A DNA stretch of 64,000 bases from Cohnella rhizoplanae (lineage in GTDB: Bacteria > Bacillota > Bacilli > Paenibacillales > Paenibacillaceae), in the NCBI RefSeq assembly GCF_948329515.1, contig NZ_CAOJCN010000021.1, positions 33,171 through 97,170 on the forward strand, written 5' to 3'. Shown one piece after another: positions 28,601 to 36,400 of the stretch; positions within the stretch are counted from its first letter, which is position 1; each line of letters opens with the position of its first letter. The notes beneath the pieces are model-generated. The model ran no database searches. It worked only from the letters and a program-made list of their open reading frames with translations, and was not told the DNA's origin. The position numbers and the translations under genes are program-made.

Positions 28601-31208
28601 CCGGGCGTCGGTCAAGGCGAGCGGGATCGGGAGCGGCGCGAAGGCGGAGTTCATGATCCGTGCCTACAGCGGCGCGCGCGTGATCGAAGGCTCGGTCGTG
28701 GCCCCGGCGGAGGCGTGGAACGACGTGGCGATCGATCTGACCGGCTGGGCGGGGCTTTCGAGCGTCGACCGCATCAAGATATGGGCGCGGCCGTCGGAGC
28801 GAGTCGCTTGGACGAGCGGCGCGCTGCAGGTGGACGACGTGGCTCTGGCGTCATCTGCGGCGATCTCGAACGTGTCGGTCGTGCTGGAGGCGCTGCCTCA
28901 GCCGGGTAAGGTGCAGGCCGGCGACACGCTGACGGTCACTGTGAATAATGGGGGGAACCGCATTTTTGCGAGCGACATCGGCTTGAAGGGAACAGGCGGC
29001 ATTGCGCTGGATCGGAGCGTCGTGCAGGTATCGGTGCAGCCCGGCGCCCTCGAGCGGGTCGAGACGACCGTGACGGAGATCGTGCCGGTGGAGGGCCGGA
29101 AGGGCACGCTGGAGGTGACGGCGGACGGTAAAACGTATACGTTCGACCTGACTGAAGCCTACGATCCGGATTACAAACAGGACGGCGACCGCCTCGTGTT
29201 CGGCGACTTCGAGGGCGGCGTGCGCGACGGCTGGACGGCAGGGACCGAGACGTCCGCGGTCGGCGCGGTGAAGAAGGGCTCGAACGGCCCACCGGGTGCG
29301 GCGAAACAAGGGAGTTATATGCTGGAGGCCGCGAAGACCGCCAAGATCGCGACGACCGAGAGCAAGGCGGTCAAGACGTTCAAGACGCCGGTCGACCTGC
29401 GTGCCTATAGCAAGATCGACTTCGATTTCTTCGGATGGGGCGGGACGTCGTCGGCGTATATGGTGAAGCTTAAGCTTACGTCGGAGAGCGGCGAGACATT
29501 CGTGGTCGACAAGCAGATCGCGAGCGACGGCTGGATCTCCGTGTCCGCCGACATCTCCGCGTTCGAAGGTCGGGACAGCGTCAAGAGTCTGGAGATCTCC
29601 TACCGCGGCAAGGATACGGCTCATCATTCGGGACCGTGGGGCGGATATTTCTTTATCGATCATATCCGTACCGATGCCGCGGCGGTCGTGACGACCGGCA
29701 TCTCGGCGGCCAAGCCGGCGGAGACGTTGACGCTCGGCCAAGCCGGAGTGCAGCTCGCCATTCAGGCCACGATGTCGGACGGGAGTCAGCGGGACGTGTC
29801 GGCCTCAACCGCGGGTACGCGGTACGAGGGCTACGACAGCTTGATTCTGTCGGTGAGCCCCGACGGTCTGATGGAAGCGAAGGCCGCGGGCACGACGGTG
29901 GTCAGAGCGGTGTACGGCGCGTTCGACACCGCAGTGTCCGTCACGGTCAACGAAGCAGGTGGACCGGAGAATCCCGGCGGTCCCGACACTCCGGCGATTC
30001 CTGCCCGGCCGTCTGCGGTTGCGGTGGCCGTTCCGGGCGGCATCGCGACGGCGACGCTAGATCGTGCGACGGGGGAGCTGCGCGTGGCGCTGGATTCGGC
30101 GGCGCTGGACAAGGCGCTGGACGCGGCTCCGGCCGGCGCGGACGAACGCCGTTCGGTCCTGATTAAGCTGCCGGAGACAGCGGGTGCCTCCTTTTATACG
30201 TTGACGCTTCCGGCGGCTTTTTTCGCGGCTTCCGACAGAGGCCGTCAGGTGACCTTGGAGACGGCGCTCGGCACGGTCTCCATCCCTTCGGACATGCTTG
30301 CGAAGGATGCCGCAGGCGAAGAAGCGGGCGAGATCGCGATCCGGGTTGCTCCGGTCGACCGGTCGCTGATTGGCCCTGCGGCGGCGATGGCCATCGGCGA
30401 CCGCCCGCTGATCGAGATCGTCCTGCTTCGGAACGGCAAAGCGGAACCGTGGCACAATCCGAAAGCGCAGGTTATAGTGTCTATCCCTTATGCGCCGACG
30501 GAGGAAGAACTCCGGTCGCCGGATGCGATCATTGCTTGTTACGTAAATGATCAAGGCGGCATGGTGCCGATTTCGACCGGGCGGTACGAGAGCGAGAGCG
30601 GCGCAGTCGTATTCGCGATCCATCATCTATCGCAGTACGGCGTAGCGTTCGCGAAGAAGAGCTTCGCCGATCTGGATCGCTATCCATGGGCGCGCGACGG
30701 CATTGAAGCGCTGGCGTCGAAAGGGATCGTCAGCGGCATCGACGGCCGGACGTTCGAGCCGAGCCGCGATGTCACCCGCGCCGAATTCGCCGTCATGCTG
30801 GCCGGGGCCATGGGGTTCGCGGACGATTCGGCGCCAAGCTTTTCCGATGTCAAGCCGACGGATTTCTTCTATCAAGCGGTCGGCGTCCTGCAGAGGACCG
30901 GCATCGCGAACGGAGCGGGCGACGGCCGCTTCTTGCCAGGCGCTGCGATTTCCCGTCAGGAGATGATGACGATGACGGCAAGGGCATTGCGGTTGGGTGA
31001 CAGATTGGATTCGACTGCGGCCGAACCGGTGAAGGAGCCCGAAGACTTCGACGAGATCTCGGCTTACGCCCGCGAGGCCATATCGAGACTCGAAGCGGCC
31101 GGGCTGATACAAGGTTACGGCGGGCGGATCCGCCCCGCCGAGCATGCGACGAGAGCGGAGACGGCGGTCTTTTTGTACCGGATCTATGATTACCAGTGGT
31201 TGCACTGA
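25665..31208 (+). CDS. SLH-anchored multidomain putative glycosidase (DUF5722-like)
   Basis: The 1847-residue product is a surface enzyme. In order it has a signal peptide (to about 34), beta-sandwich modules (about 45-360), an Ig-like part, a DUF5722-like core (about 489-885) with E637 in IVGNEV and E781 in ILSEQG, a sandwich module (about 913-1065), an Ig-like domain, another sandwich (about 1178-1338), a BIG2-like domain (about 1343-1432), a Pro/Gly-rich linker, an unknown domain and three SLH repeats (about 1665-1845). The SLH repeats bind pyruvylated cell-wall polymer. ATG 25665 follows AAAGGTGGGA; the GTG at 25650 overlaps that site. It is the paralogue of the preceding gene. Confidence 0.82.
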   Translation: MRRGTFRTTAIIIIAIASMLVQLIGASGALAGAYEPELTDKDAYKGRAIYPLQIIDNFNDASQATLWTPGQNVEKAGVTGTLLNAPGAPYEGAGALEVTPLKVKAYEWRTVSRAFDAPLDLSDANFLAAALDIWGWKQDDFFVKLTLRSGGDTFEAVSGIAANKWNVVYFDIRAWSGRTSIDGMSISYMKNYDLEGMSPGDPGYDYWDGRLQIDSLAATAAADLDFHIPGSAEGFTAMSGTAIQSAAAGSLKYVVTDPSGSYIESPGLSLDAAKRNAILLRMANGTGASRLKVAWTTEDDPVWDEEKSQSFPASDSGSFADYELVLMNSLWKGVVDRVRIYPEGATAGTTMDIDKIDFALKSVDEYVYQGNLAPLTVAGDPSVVTAEGSVGADYLSAHPDATVGIYGLPLFDNEKSADYSTLTPLAETAAGASFSMTFPAVDGVKNRVYDKFVAVLKDGDNFALVDGPHYVTNPEALAANKDPYPSTDSIKGLQVQLPADAERLGVRHGAINIAYNEMLTLTDHGDSSIPYSYEGQTYYFRKNTIAGLDSQIKSMTDNKMAVTAILILYRTGMTDPDSPNKDIVHPDATAEGTVFAPNLTNETGVRYYEAITRFLAERYSRADRAYGRLAGYIVGNEVGQNKVWNNMGPKLLDEYVKQYERQLRLTYNIVRSVNAGSRAYISLDHFWNDYQSPDSQWIYSNRALVDALAKLARAGGDYAWDVAFHPYPEDLFDPKTWEDTTATDSFDTRRITFKNLQVLTQYLQQASMTYEGAQRHVILSEQGFHSGGNTPEEQRIQAAAYAYAYYKVKSLPGIDAFILHRHVDHAGEGGLNLGLWTNMKGQTAEADQPKVIYDVFKQIDTVNSLEATAFAKSIIGVDDWSEAIPGFDPAVLENKPAQETAPMGAASGVEGNVPLSDFELDADGWQGTDNAAGAERDAEDRASGESSLKARVVGGYRGDFKGVTRSFEAPLDLSATPVIRASVKASGIGSGAKAEFMIRAYSGARVIEGSVVAPAEAWNDVAIDLTGWAGLSSVDRIKIWARPSERVAWTSGALQVDDVALASSAAISNVSVVLEALPQPGKVQAGDTLTVTVNNGGNRIFASDIGLKGTGGIALDRSVVQVSVQPGALERVETTVTEIVPVEGRKGTLEVTADGKTYTFDLTEAYDPDYKQDGDRLVFGDFEGGVRDGWTAGTETSAVGAVKKGSNGPPGAAKQGSYMLEAAKTAKIATTESKAVKTFKTPVDLRAYSKIDFDFFGWGGTSSAYMVKLKLTSESGETFVVDKQIASDGWISVSADISAFEGRDSVKSLEISYRGKDTAHHSGPWGGYFFIDHIRTDAAAVVTTGISAAKPAETLTLGQAGVQLAIQATMSDGSQRDVSASTAGTRYEGYDSLILSVSPDGLMEAKAAGTTVVRAVYGAFDTAVSVTVNEAGGPENPGGPDTPAIPARPSAVAVAVPGGIATATLDRATGELRVALDSAALDKALDAAPAGADERRSVLIKLPETAGASFYTLTLPAAFFAASDRGRQVTLETALGTVSIPSDMLAKDAAGEEAGEIAIRVAPVDRSLIGPAAAMAIGDRPLIEIVLLRNGKAEPWHNPKAQVIVSIPYAPTEEELRSPDAIIACYVNDQGGMVPISTGRYESESGAVVFAIHHLSQYGVAFAKKSFADLDRYPWARDGIEALASKGIVSGIDGRTFEPSRDVTRAEFAVMLAGAMGFADDSAPSFSDVKPTDFFYQAVGVLQRTGIANGAGDGRFLPGAAISRQEMMTMTARALRLGDRLDSTAAEPVKEPEDFDEISAYAREAISRLEAAGLIQGYGGRIRPAEHATRAETAVFLYRIYDYQWLH

Positions 31209-31256
31209 CGGATAGACAGGTACTGCCGACGAAGATCGGAATTTCTTGGAATTAGC

Positions 31257-31302
31257 AAAGACAGCTGCGTCGTTCGCCCGTTGGCGCGCAGCTGTCTTTT
31301 TT
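31257..31302 (+). terminator. Terminator after the SLH-anchored enzyme gene
   Basis: AAAGACAGCTGCG at 31257-31269 pairs with CGCAGCTGTCTTT at 31287-31299 and a T-run follows to 31302. It closes the accessory block before the str operon. Confidence 0.92.
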
Positions 31303-31382
31303 CTCCGAACCGATTCGTATTCTTCCGGTAATCGTGGCAAAAGCCTGCTTCCGGCGCATCGAAATTTTGCGCCAAGGCTTCC

Positions 31383-31411
31383 TTGACACTGCCCATCCGA
31401 GGTGTTAAGAT
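31383..31411 (+). promoter_or_regulatory. Sigma-A promoter of the str operon
   Basis: A perfect TTGACA at 31383-31388 and TAAGAT at 31406-31411 are 17 bases apart. Transcription would begin near 31418, about 50 bases before the rplGB start. The promoter makes the str operon independent of rpoBC and of the accessory genes. Confidence 0.8.
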
Positions 31412-31467
31412 AGCCTATGTGTGTGCCCGACGTGGTGGATTTTGATCGTTCCGTGGGAGTTGTTACG

Positions 31468-31722
31468 ATGGACTTAATCGCTCATCATCTTGCGAATAAC
31501 GTCAAAGTCGGCACCAAGCAGACGACCAAGATGGTGGAACAAGGCAAGGCCATCGGCGTCTATGTCGCGCAAGATGCAGATTCGCGCCTGATCGGCCGTA
31601 TCGTTCAGCTTTGCCGGCAGCGAGGCGTTCCCTTAACCGAGGTGAACACCATGCGCGAGCTGGGTAGACAATGCGGGATCGATGTCGGCACCGCGATGGC
31701 CGTGGTAGTAGAGAGAGCATGA
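31468..31722 (+). CDS. rplGB: L7Ae-like ribosomal protein (YbxF type)
   Basis: The 84-residue product belongs to the L7Ae/L30e family, which binds kink-turn RNA. It begins MDLIAHHLANNVKVGTKQTTKMVEQGKA and ends with the conserved CGIDVGTAMAVVVE. ATG 31468 follows GGGAG at 31455-31459; the frame is open upstream to 31417, but that start would coincide with the transcription start. B. subtilis ybxF has the same place before rpsL. Confidence 0.93.
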   Translation: MDLIAHHLANNVKVGTKQTTKMVEQGKAIGVYVAQDADSRLIGRIVQLCRQRGVPLTEVNTMRELGRQCGIDVGTAMAVVVERA

Positions 31723-31875
31723 ACCGGGACCTAACCGCGCTTCTCGTCAGAGGAGGTCAGCGGAGCGGACCCTTTCGTTTATCTCAAAATGAACCGCCTG
31801 GATCTGTGGGCTTCGCGCCGCGGGAACCGGTAGCCGTAAGTTTATGCAAGGCATTCATGGGAAGGGGGTGGCAAC

Positions 31876-32295
31876 ATGCCAACAATTAACCAGCTCGTAC
31901 GCAAAGGCCGCGAGCCCAAGGTGGTCAAGTCGAAGTCTCCTGCATTGCAAAAGGGATTCAACGCCCTGAAGCGCATCGAGACCGATCTTAGCGCTCCTCA
32001 AAAGCGCGGCGTATGCACGCGTGTAGGCACGATGACGCCGAAAAAACCGAACTCCGCACTTCGTAAGTATGCTCGTGTGCGTCTGACGAACCGCGTCGAA
32101 GTCACGGCTTATATTCCGGGTATCGGTCACAACCTGCAAGAGCACAGCGTCGTACTGATTCGCGGCGGCCGGGTCAAGGACCTTCCGGGCGTACGTTATC
32201 ACATCGTCCGCGGCGCGCTCGATACCGCAGGCGTCAACAACCGCAAGCAAGCTCGTTCCAAGTACGGTACGAAGCGCGCTAAGGTGAAGAAGTAA
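31876..32295 (+). CDS. rpsL: 30S ribosomal protein S12
   Basis: S12 lies at the decoding centre and controls accuracy. The 139-residue product contains TPKKPNSALRKYARVRL and has lysine at position 56, the residue changed in many streptomycin-resistant strains, so it is wild type there. The ribosome site GGGGGTGG precedes the ATG. A 153-base gap separates it from rplGB and holds no recognised gene. Confidence 0.99.
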   Translation: MPTINQLVRKGREPKVVKSKSPALQKGFNALKRIETDLSAPQKRGVCTRVGTMTPKKPNSALRKYARVRLTNRVEVTAYIPGIGHNLQEHSVVLIRGGRVKDLPGVRYHIVRGALDTAGVNNRKQARSKYGTKRAKVKK

Positions 32296-32352
32296 GATTA
32301 TACGGCCGGAACAATTCGGCTTTATCATTGATATGGGAAAGGAGGAACTCAG

Positions 32353-32823
32353 ATGCCACGTAAAGGCCCAGTACCGAAGCGGGACGTGCTCCCGGATCCG
32401 GTCTACAACAGCAAGCTCGTCACCCGTCTCGTCAACCGCATCATGATCGACGGCAAGAAGGGCGTAGCCCAACAGCTGCTTTACAACGCGTTTACGCTGA
32501 TTCAAGAGCGTTCGGGCAAGGACCCGATGGAAGTTTTCGAAGCTGCCATCAAGAATATCATGCCCGTACTCGAAGTTAAGGCTCGCCGTGTAGGCGGCGC
32601 CAACTACCAAGTTCCGATCGAAGTCAAGCCGGAGCGCCGCACGTCCCTTGGACTGCGCTGGCTCGTCAACTACTCCCGCAACCGCGGCGAGAAGACGATG
32701 GAAGAACGTCTGGCGGCCGAGATTCTCGACGCTTCGAACAACACCGGCGCTGCCGTCAAGAAGCGTGAAGATACGCACAAGATGGCTGAAGCCAACAAAG
32801 CGTACGCCCACTACCGCTGGTAA
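32353..32823 (+). CDS. rpsG: 30S ribosomal protein S7
   Basis: S7 starts assembly of the 30S head and contacts the exit-site tRNA. The 156-residue product begins MPRKGPVPKRDVLPDPVYNSKLVTRLVNRIM, typical of the family, and has the usual length. AAAGGAGG precedes the ATG. It follows rpsL after 57 bases in the str operon. Confidence 0.99.
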   Translation: MPRKGPVPKRDVLPDPVYNSKLVTRLVNRIMIDGKKGVAQQLLYNAFTLIQERSGKDPMEVFEAAIKNIMPVLEVKARRVGGANYQVPIEVKPERRTSLGLRWLVNYSRNRGEKTMEERLAAEILDASNNTGAAVKKREDTHKMAEANKAYAHYRW

Positions 32824-32859
32824 AACCGCGGACATTAGGGAACGAAAGGAGACGATTGC

Positions 32860-34935
32860 ATGGCTAGAGAGTTCTCCTTGCAAAATACGCGCAACATCGG
32901 CATCATGGCGCATATTGATGCAGGCAAGACGACCACGACCGAGCGGATCCTGTTCTATACCGGCCGTGTCCACAAGATCGGCGAAGTGCACGAAGGCGCC
33001 GCTACGATGGACTGGATGGAGCAAGAGCAAGAACGCGGTATCACGATTACGTCTGCCGCGACGACCGCTCAATGGAAGGGTCACCGCATCAATATTATCG
33101 ACACACCTGGACACGTTGATTTTACGGTCGAGGTCGAGCGCTCGCTGCGCGTATTGGACGGGGCTGTCGGCGTATTTAGCGCCAAAGAAGGCGTAGAACC
33201 ACAGTCCGAGACGGTATGGCGTCAAGCCGACCGTTACGGCGTTCCGCGCATCGCATACGTGAACAAGATGGACATCATCGGCGCGGACTTCTTGAACGTC
33301 GTTCGCGACATGCGCTTGCGCCTGCAAGCCAATGCTGTTGCCATCCAGCTTCCTATCGGAGCGGAGAACGGCTTCATCGGCATGATCGACCTGATCGAAC
33401 GGGTTGCCTATGTGTATGAAGACGATCTCGGCAAAGATCCGAAGACGGTTGAGATTCCGGCCGACTTGGCCGAGCAAGCCGAAGAGCTCCGTCTGGAACT
33501 CGTCGAGAAGGTTGCCGAGCTTGACGACGATCTCATGGCGAAGTATCTTGAAGGGGAAGAACTGTCGGTCGCCGAGATCAAGGCAGCTCTTCGCAAGGGC
33601 GTCGTGGAAGTTCGTATCTTCCCGGTCGTCTGCGGCTCTTCGTATCGCAACAAGGGCGTTCAGCCTATGCTGGATGCCGTCGTCGACTTCCTCCCGGCTC
33701 CTATCGACGTCCCTGCTATCAAGGGCACGACCGAAGACGGCGAAGAGACGGTTCGCCATTCTTCCGACTCCGAGCCGTTCTCGGCTCTGGCGTTCAAGAT
33801 CATGACCGACCCTTTCGTAGGCAAGCTGACGTTCTTCCGCGTTTACTCCGGCGTTCTGAACTCCGGTTCGTACGTCGTCAACGCGACGAAGAACAAGCGC
33901 GAACGTATCGGCCGTATTCTGCAGATGCACGCGAACAGCCGTCAAGAGATCAGCATCGTCTACTCCGGCGACATCGCCGCTGCAGTCGGTCTGAAGGATA
34001 CGACGACTGGCGATACGCTGTGCGACGAGAAGAACCCGGTAATCCTCGAATCGATGAACTTCCCGGAGCCGGTTATCCAGCTTGCGGTTGAGCCGAAGAC
34101 TAAGGCTGACCAAGACAAGATGGGTATCGCGCTTCAGAAGCTCTCCGAAGAGGATCCGACCTTCCGCGCGCACACGGACGAAGAGACGGGCCAGACGATC
34201 ATCGCCGGTATGGGCGAGCTTCACCTGGAGATCCTCGTCGACCGCATGCTTCGCGAATTCAAGGTCGAGACCAACGTGGGCAAGCCGCAAGTCGCTTACC
34301 GCGAGACGTTCAAGTCCTCGGCGAAGGTCGAAGGCAAGTTCGTCCGCCAATCCGGCGGACGCGGCCAATACGGCCATTGCTGGGTCGAGTTCGAACCGCT
34401 TGAAGCCGGTTCCGGCTTCGTGTTCGAGAACAAGGTTGTCGGCGGCGTAGTTCCGCGCGAGTACATCGCGCCGGTACAAGCCGGTATCGAAGAGTCCATG
34501 AAGAACGGCGTACTCGCCGGATTCCCGCTCGTCGATATCAAAGCGACGATCTTCGACGGATCGTACCACGACGTCGACTCGAACGAAATGGCGTTTAAGA
34601 TCGCGGGTTCGATGGCTCTCAAGGCCGCGAAGGACAAGTGTAACCCGATCTTGCTCGAGCCGATCATGAAGGTCGAAGTAACCGTTCCCGAAGAGTACAT
34701 GGGCGATGTCATGGGCATGCTCAGCTCCCGCCGCGGACGCATCGAAGGCAGCGACACCCGTCACGGTGCGCTCATCGTGCGCGCCAAGGTGCCGTTGGCT
34801 GAAATGTTCGGCTACTCGACCGTTCTTCGTTCCGGTACGCAGGGCCGTGGCGTGTTCTCCATGGAACTGTCGCACTACGAAGAAGTACCGAAGTCCATCT
34901 CCGAAGAGATTATCTCCAAGAGCAAGGGCGCTTAA
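32860..34935 (+). CDS. fusA: Translation elongation factor G
   Basis: EF-G is the GTPase that drives ribosome translocation. The 691-residue product carries the P-loop AHIDAGKT at 17-24, the switch II motif DTPGHVDF and the guanine-specificity motif NKMD. The C-terminal domains are complete (GRGVFSMELSHYEEVPKSI). The gene has AAAGGAGACG upstream of its ATG and stands 36 bases after rpsG. Confidence 0.99.
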   Translation: MAREFSLQNTRNIGIMAHIDAGKTTTTERILFYTGRVHKIGEVHEGAATMDWMEQEQERGITITSAATTAQWKGHRINIIDTPGHVDFTVEVERSLRVLDGAVGVFSAKEGVEPQSETVWRQADRYGVPRIAYVNKMDIIGADFLNVVRDMRLRLQANAVAIQLPIGAENGFIGMIDLIERVAYVYEDDLGKDPKTVEIPADLAEQAEELRLELVEKVAELDDDLMAKYLEGEELSVAEIKAALRKGVVEVRIFPVVCGSSYRNKGVQPMLDAVVDFLPAPIDVPAIKGTTEDGEETVRHSSDSEPFSALAFKIMTDPFVGKLTFFRVYSGVLNSGSYVVNATKNKRERIGRILQMHANSRQEISIVYSGDIAAAVGLKDTTTGDTLCDEKNPVILESMNFPEPVIQLAVEPKTKADQDKMGIALQKLSEEDPTFRAHTDEETGQTIIAGMGELHLEILVDRMLREFKVETNVGKPQVAYRETFKSSAKVEGKFVRQSGGRGQYGHCWVEFEPLEAGSGFVFENKVVGGVVPREYIAPVQAGIEESMKNGVLAGFPLVDIKATIFDGSYHDVDSNEMAFKIAGSMALKAAKDKCNPILLEPIMKVEVTVPEEYMGDVMGMLSSRRGRIEGSDTRHGALIVRAKVPLAEMFGYSTVLRSGTQGRGVFSMELSHYEEVPKSISEEIISKSKGA

Positions 34936-35028
34936 GTTAACGGGCATTCGGACGAGCCGCGGGGCCTGAGGTCTCCGGCTTTGTCCTCCCTATAAAATGG
35001 CTTTACTAACAAGGAGGAGAAAAGATCC

Positions 35029-36219
35029 ATGGCAAAGGCTAAATTTGAACGTAACAAACCGCACGTTAACATCGGTACGATCGGCCACGTCGACCACGGC
35101 AAAACGACGCTGACCGCTGCCATCACGACGGTTCTGTCCAAGAAATACGGCGGCGCAGCCGTTGCGTTCGACCAAATCGACAAGGCTCCAGAAGAGCGCG
35201 AGCGCGGTATCACGATCTCCACGGCTCACGTTGAATATGAAACGCCTAACCGTCACTATGCACACGTTGACTGCCCTGGACACGCCGACTATGTCAAGAA
35301 CATGATCACCGGCGCTGCTCAAATGGACGGCGCGATCCTGGTCGTATCCGCTGCTGACGGCCCTATGCCGCAAACGCGCGAGCACATCCTGCTCTCCAAG
35401 CAAGTTGGCGTTCCTTACATCGTCGTATTCCTGAACAAGTGCGACATGGTTGAAGACGAAGAACTCCTCGAGCTGGTTGAAATGGAAGTTCGCGACCTGC
35501 TGAACGAGTACGAGTTCCCGGGCGACGACACGCCGATCATCCGCGGCGCTGCTCGCGAAGCTCTGCAAAATCCTGACGGCCCTTGGGCTGACAAGATCGT
35601 CGAGCTGTTCGAACAAGTCGATACCTACATCCCGCAACCTGAGCGCGACGTAGCTAAGCCTTTCTTGATGCCTGTCGAGGACGTATTCACGATCACGGGT
35701 CGCGGTACGGTTGCTACGGGCCGTGTTGAGCGTGGCACGATCAAAATCGGCGATGAAGTTGAAATCATCGGTCTGGTTGAAGATTCCCGCAAATCCGTCG
35801 TTACCGGCGTAGAAATGTTCCGTAAGTTGCTCGACTCCGCTCAAGCGGGCGACAACGTCGGCGCACTGCTTCGCGGTGTTGACCGTAAGGACATCGAGCG
35901 CGGCCAAGTTATCGCTAAGCCGGGTTCGGTTAAGCCGCACACGGAATTCACGGCTCAAATCTACGTCCTGACCAAAGAAGAAGGCGGCCGTCATAAGCCT
36001 TTCTTCACGGGCTACCGTCCTCAGTTCTACTTCCGTACAACTGACGTTACGGGTATCATCAACCTGCCTGAAGGCACTGAGATGGTTATGCCTGGCGACA
36101 ACATCACCGTTACCGTCTCGCTGATCGCTCCGATCGCCGTTGAAGAAGGCACTCGCTTCTCCATCCGCGAAGGCGGCCGCACAGTAGGCGCCGGCGCTGT
36201 TGCTTCCATTCAAAAGTAA
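35029..36219 (+). CDS. tuf: Translation elongation factor Tu
   Basis: EF-Tu delivers aminoacyl-tRNA to the ribosome. The 396-residue product has GHVDHGKT at 19-26, DCPGHADY and NKCD as GTP-binding motifs and a complete C-terminal barrel. AAGGAGGAG precedes the ATG. Its codon use looks strongly biased, as expected for a highly expressed gene. A terminator follows. Confidence 0.99.
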   Translation: MAKAKFERNKPHVNIGTIGHVDHGKTTLTAAITTVLSKKYGGAAVAFDQIDKAPEERERGITISTAHVEYETPNRHYAHVDCPGHADYVKNMITGAAQMDGAILVVSAADGPMPQTREHILLSKQVGVPYIVVFLNKCDMVEDEELLELVEMEVRDLLNEYEFPGDDTPIIRGAAREALQNPDGPWADKIVELFEQVDTYIPQPERDVAKPFLMPVEDVFTITGRGTVATGRVERGTIKIGDEVEIIGLVEDSRKSVVTGVEMFRKLLDSAQAGDNVGALLRGVDRKDIERGQVIAKPGSVKPHTEFTAQIYVLTKEEGGRHKPFFTGYRPQFYFRTTDVTGIINLPEGTEMVMPGDNITVTVSLIAPIAVEEGTRFSIREGGRTVGAGAVASIQK

Positions 36220-36235
36220 TTCAATTTACTTAAGG

Positions 36236-36278
36236 AAGACTTTATCGAGCTTAATCGCTCGGTAAGGTCTTTTTTTTG
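36236..36278 (+). terminator. Terminator of the str operon
   Basis: The 15 bases at 36236-36250 pair throughout (two G-U pairs) with 36257-36271 around the loop TTAATC, and a long T-run follows. It ends the tuf transcript. Confidence 0.93.
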
Positions 36279-36400
36279 TTTGAAGAAAAATTGTCGGTTA
36301 AAAAAGCGACAAATTTGGTCTAAATTCGACAGTAAATGACATGTATTTCTAGCCACTCTACCTTATAATAGAAACAAATCCAAGGGCGAGGTGCATCTAT

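Noticed and set aside
31855..34947. 1030-codon minus-strand frame across rpsL, rpsG and fusA
   Set aside because: It is antisense to three certain genes and has no recognisable domain.
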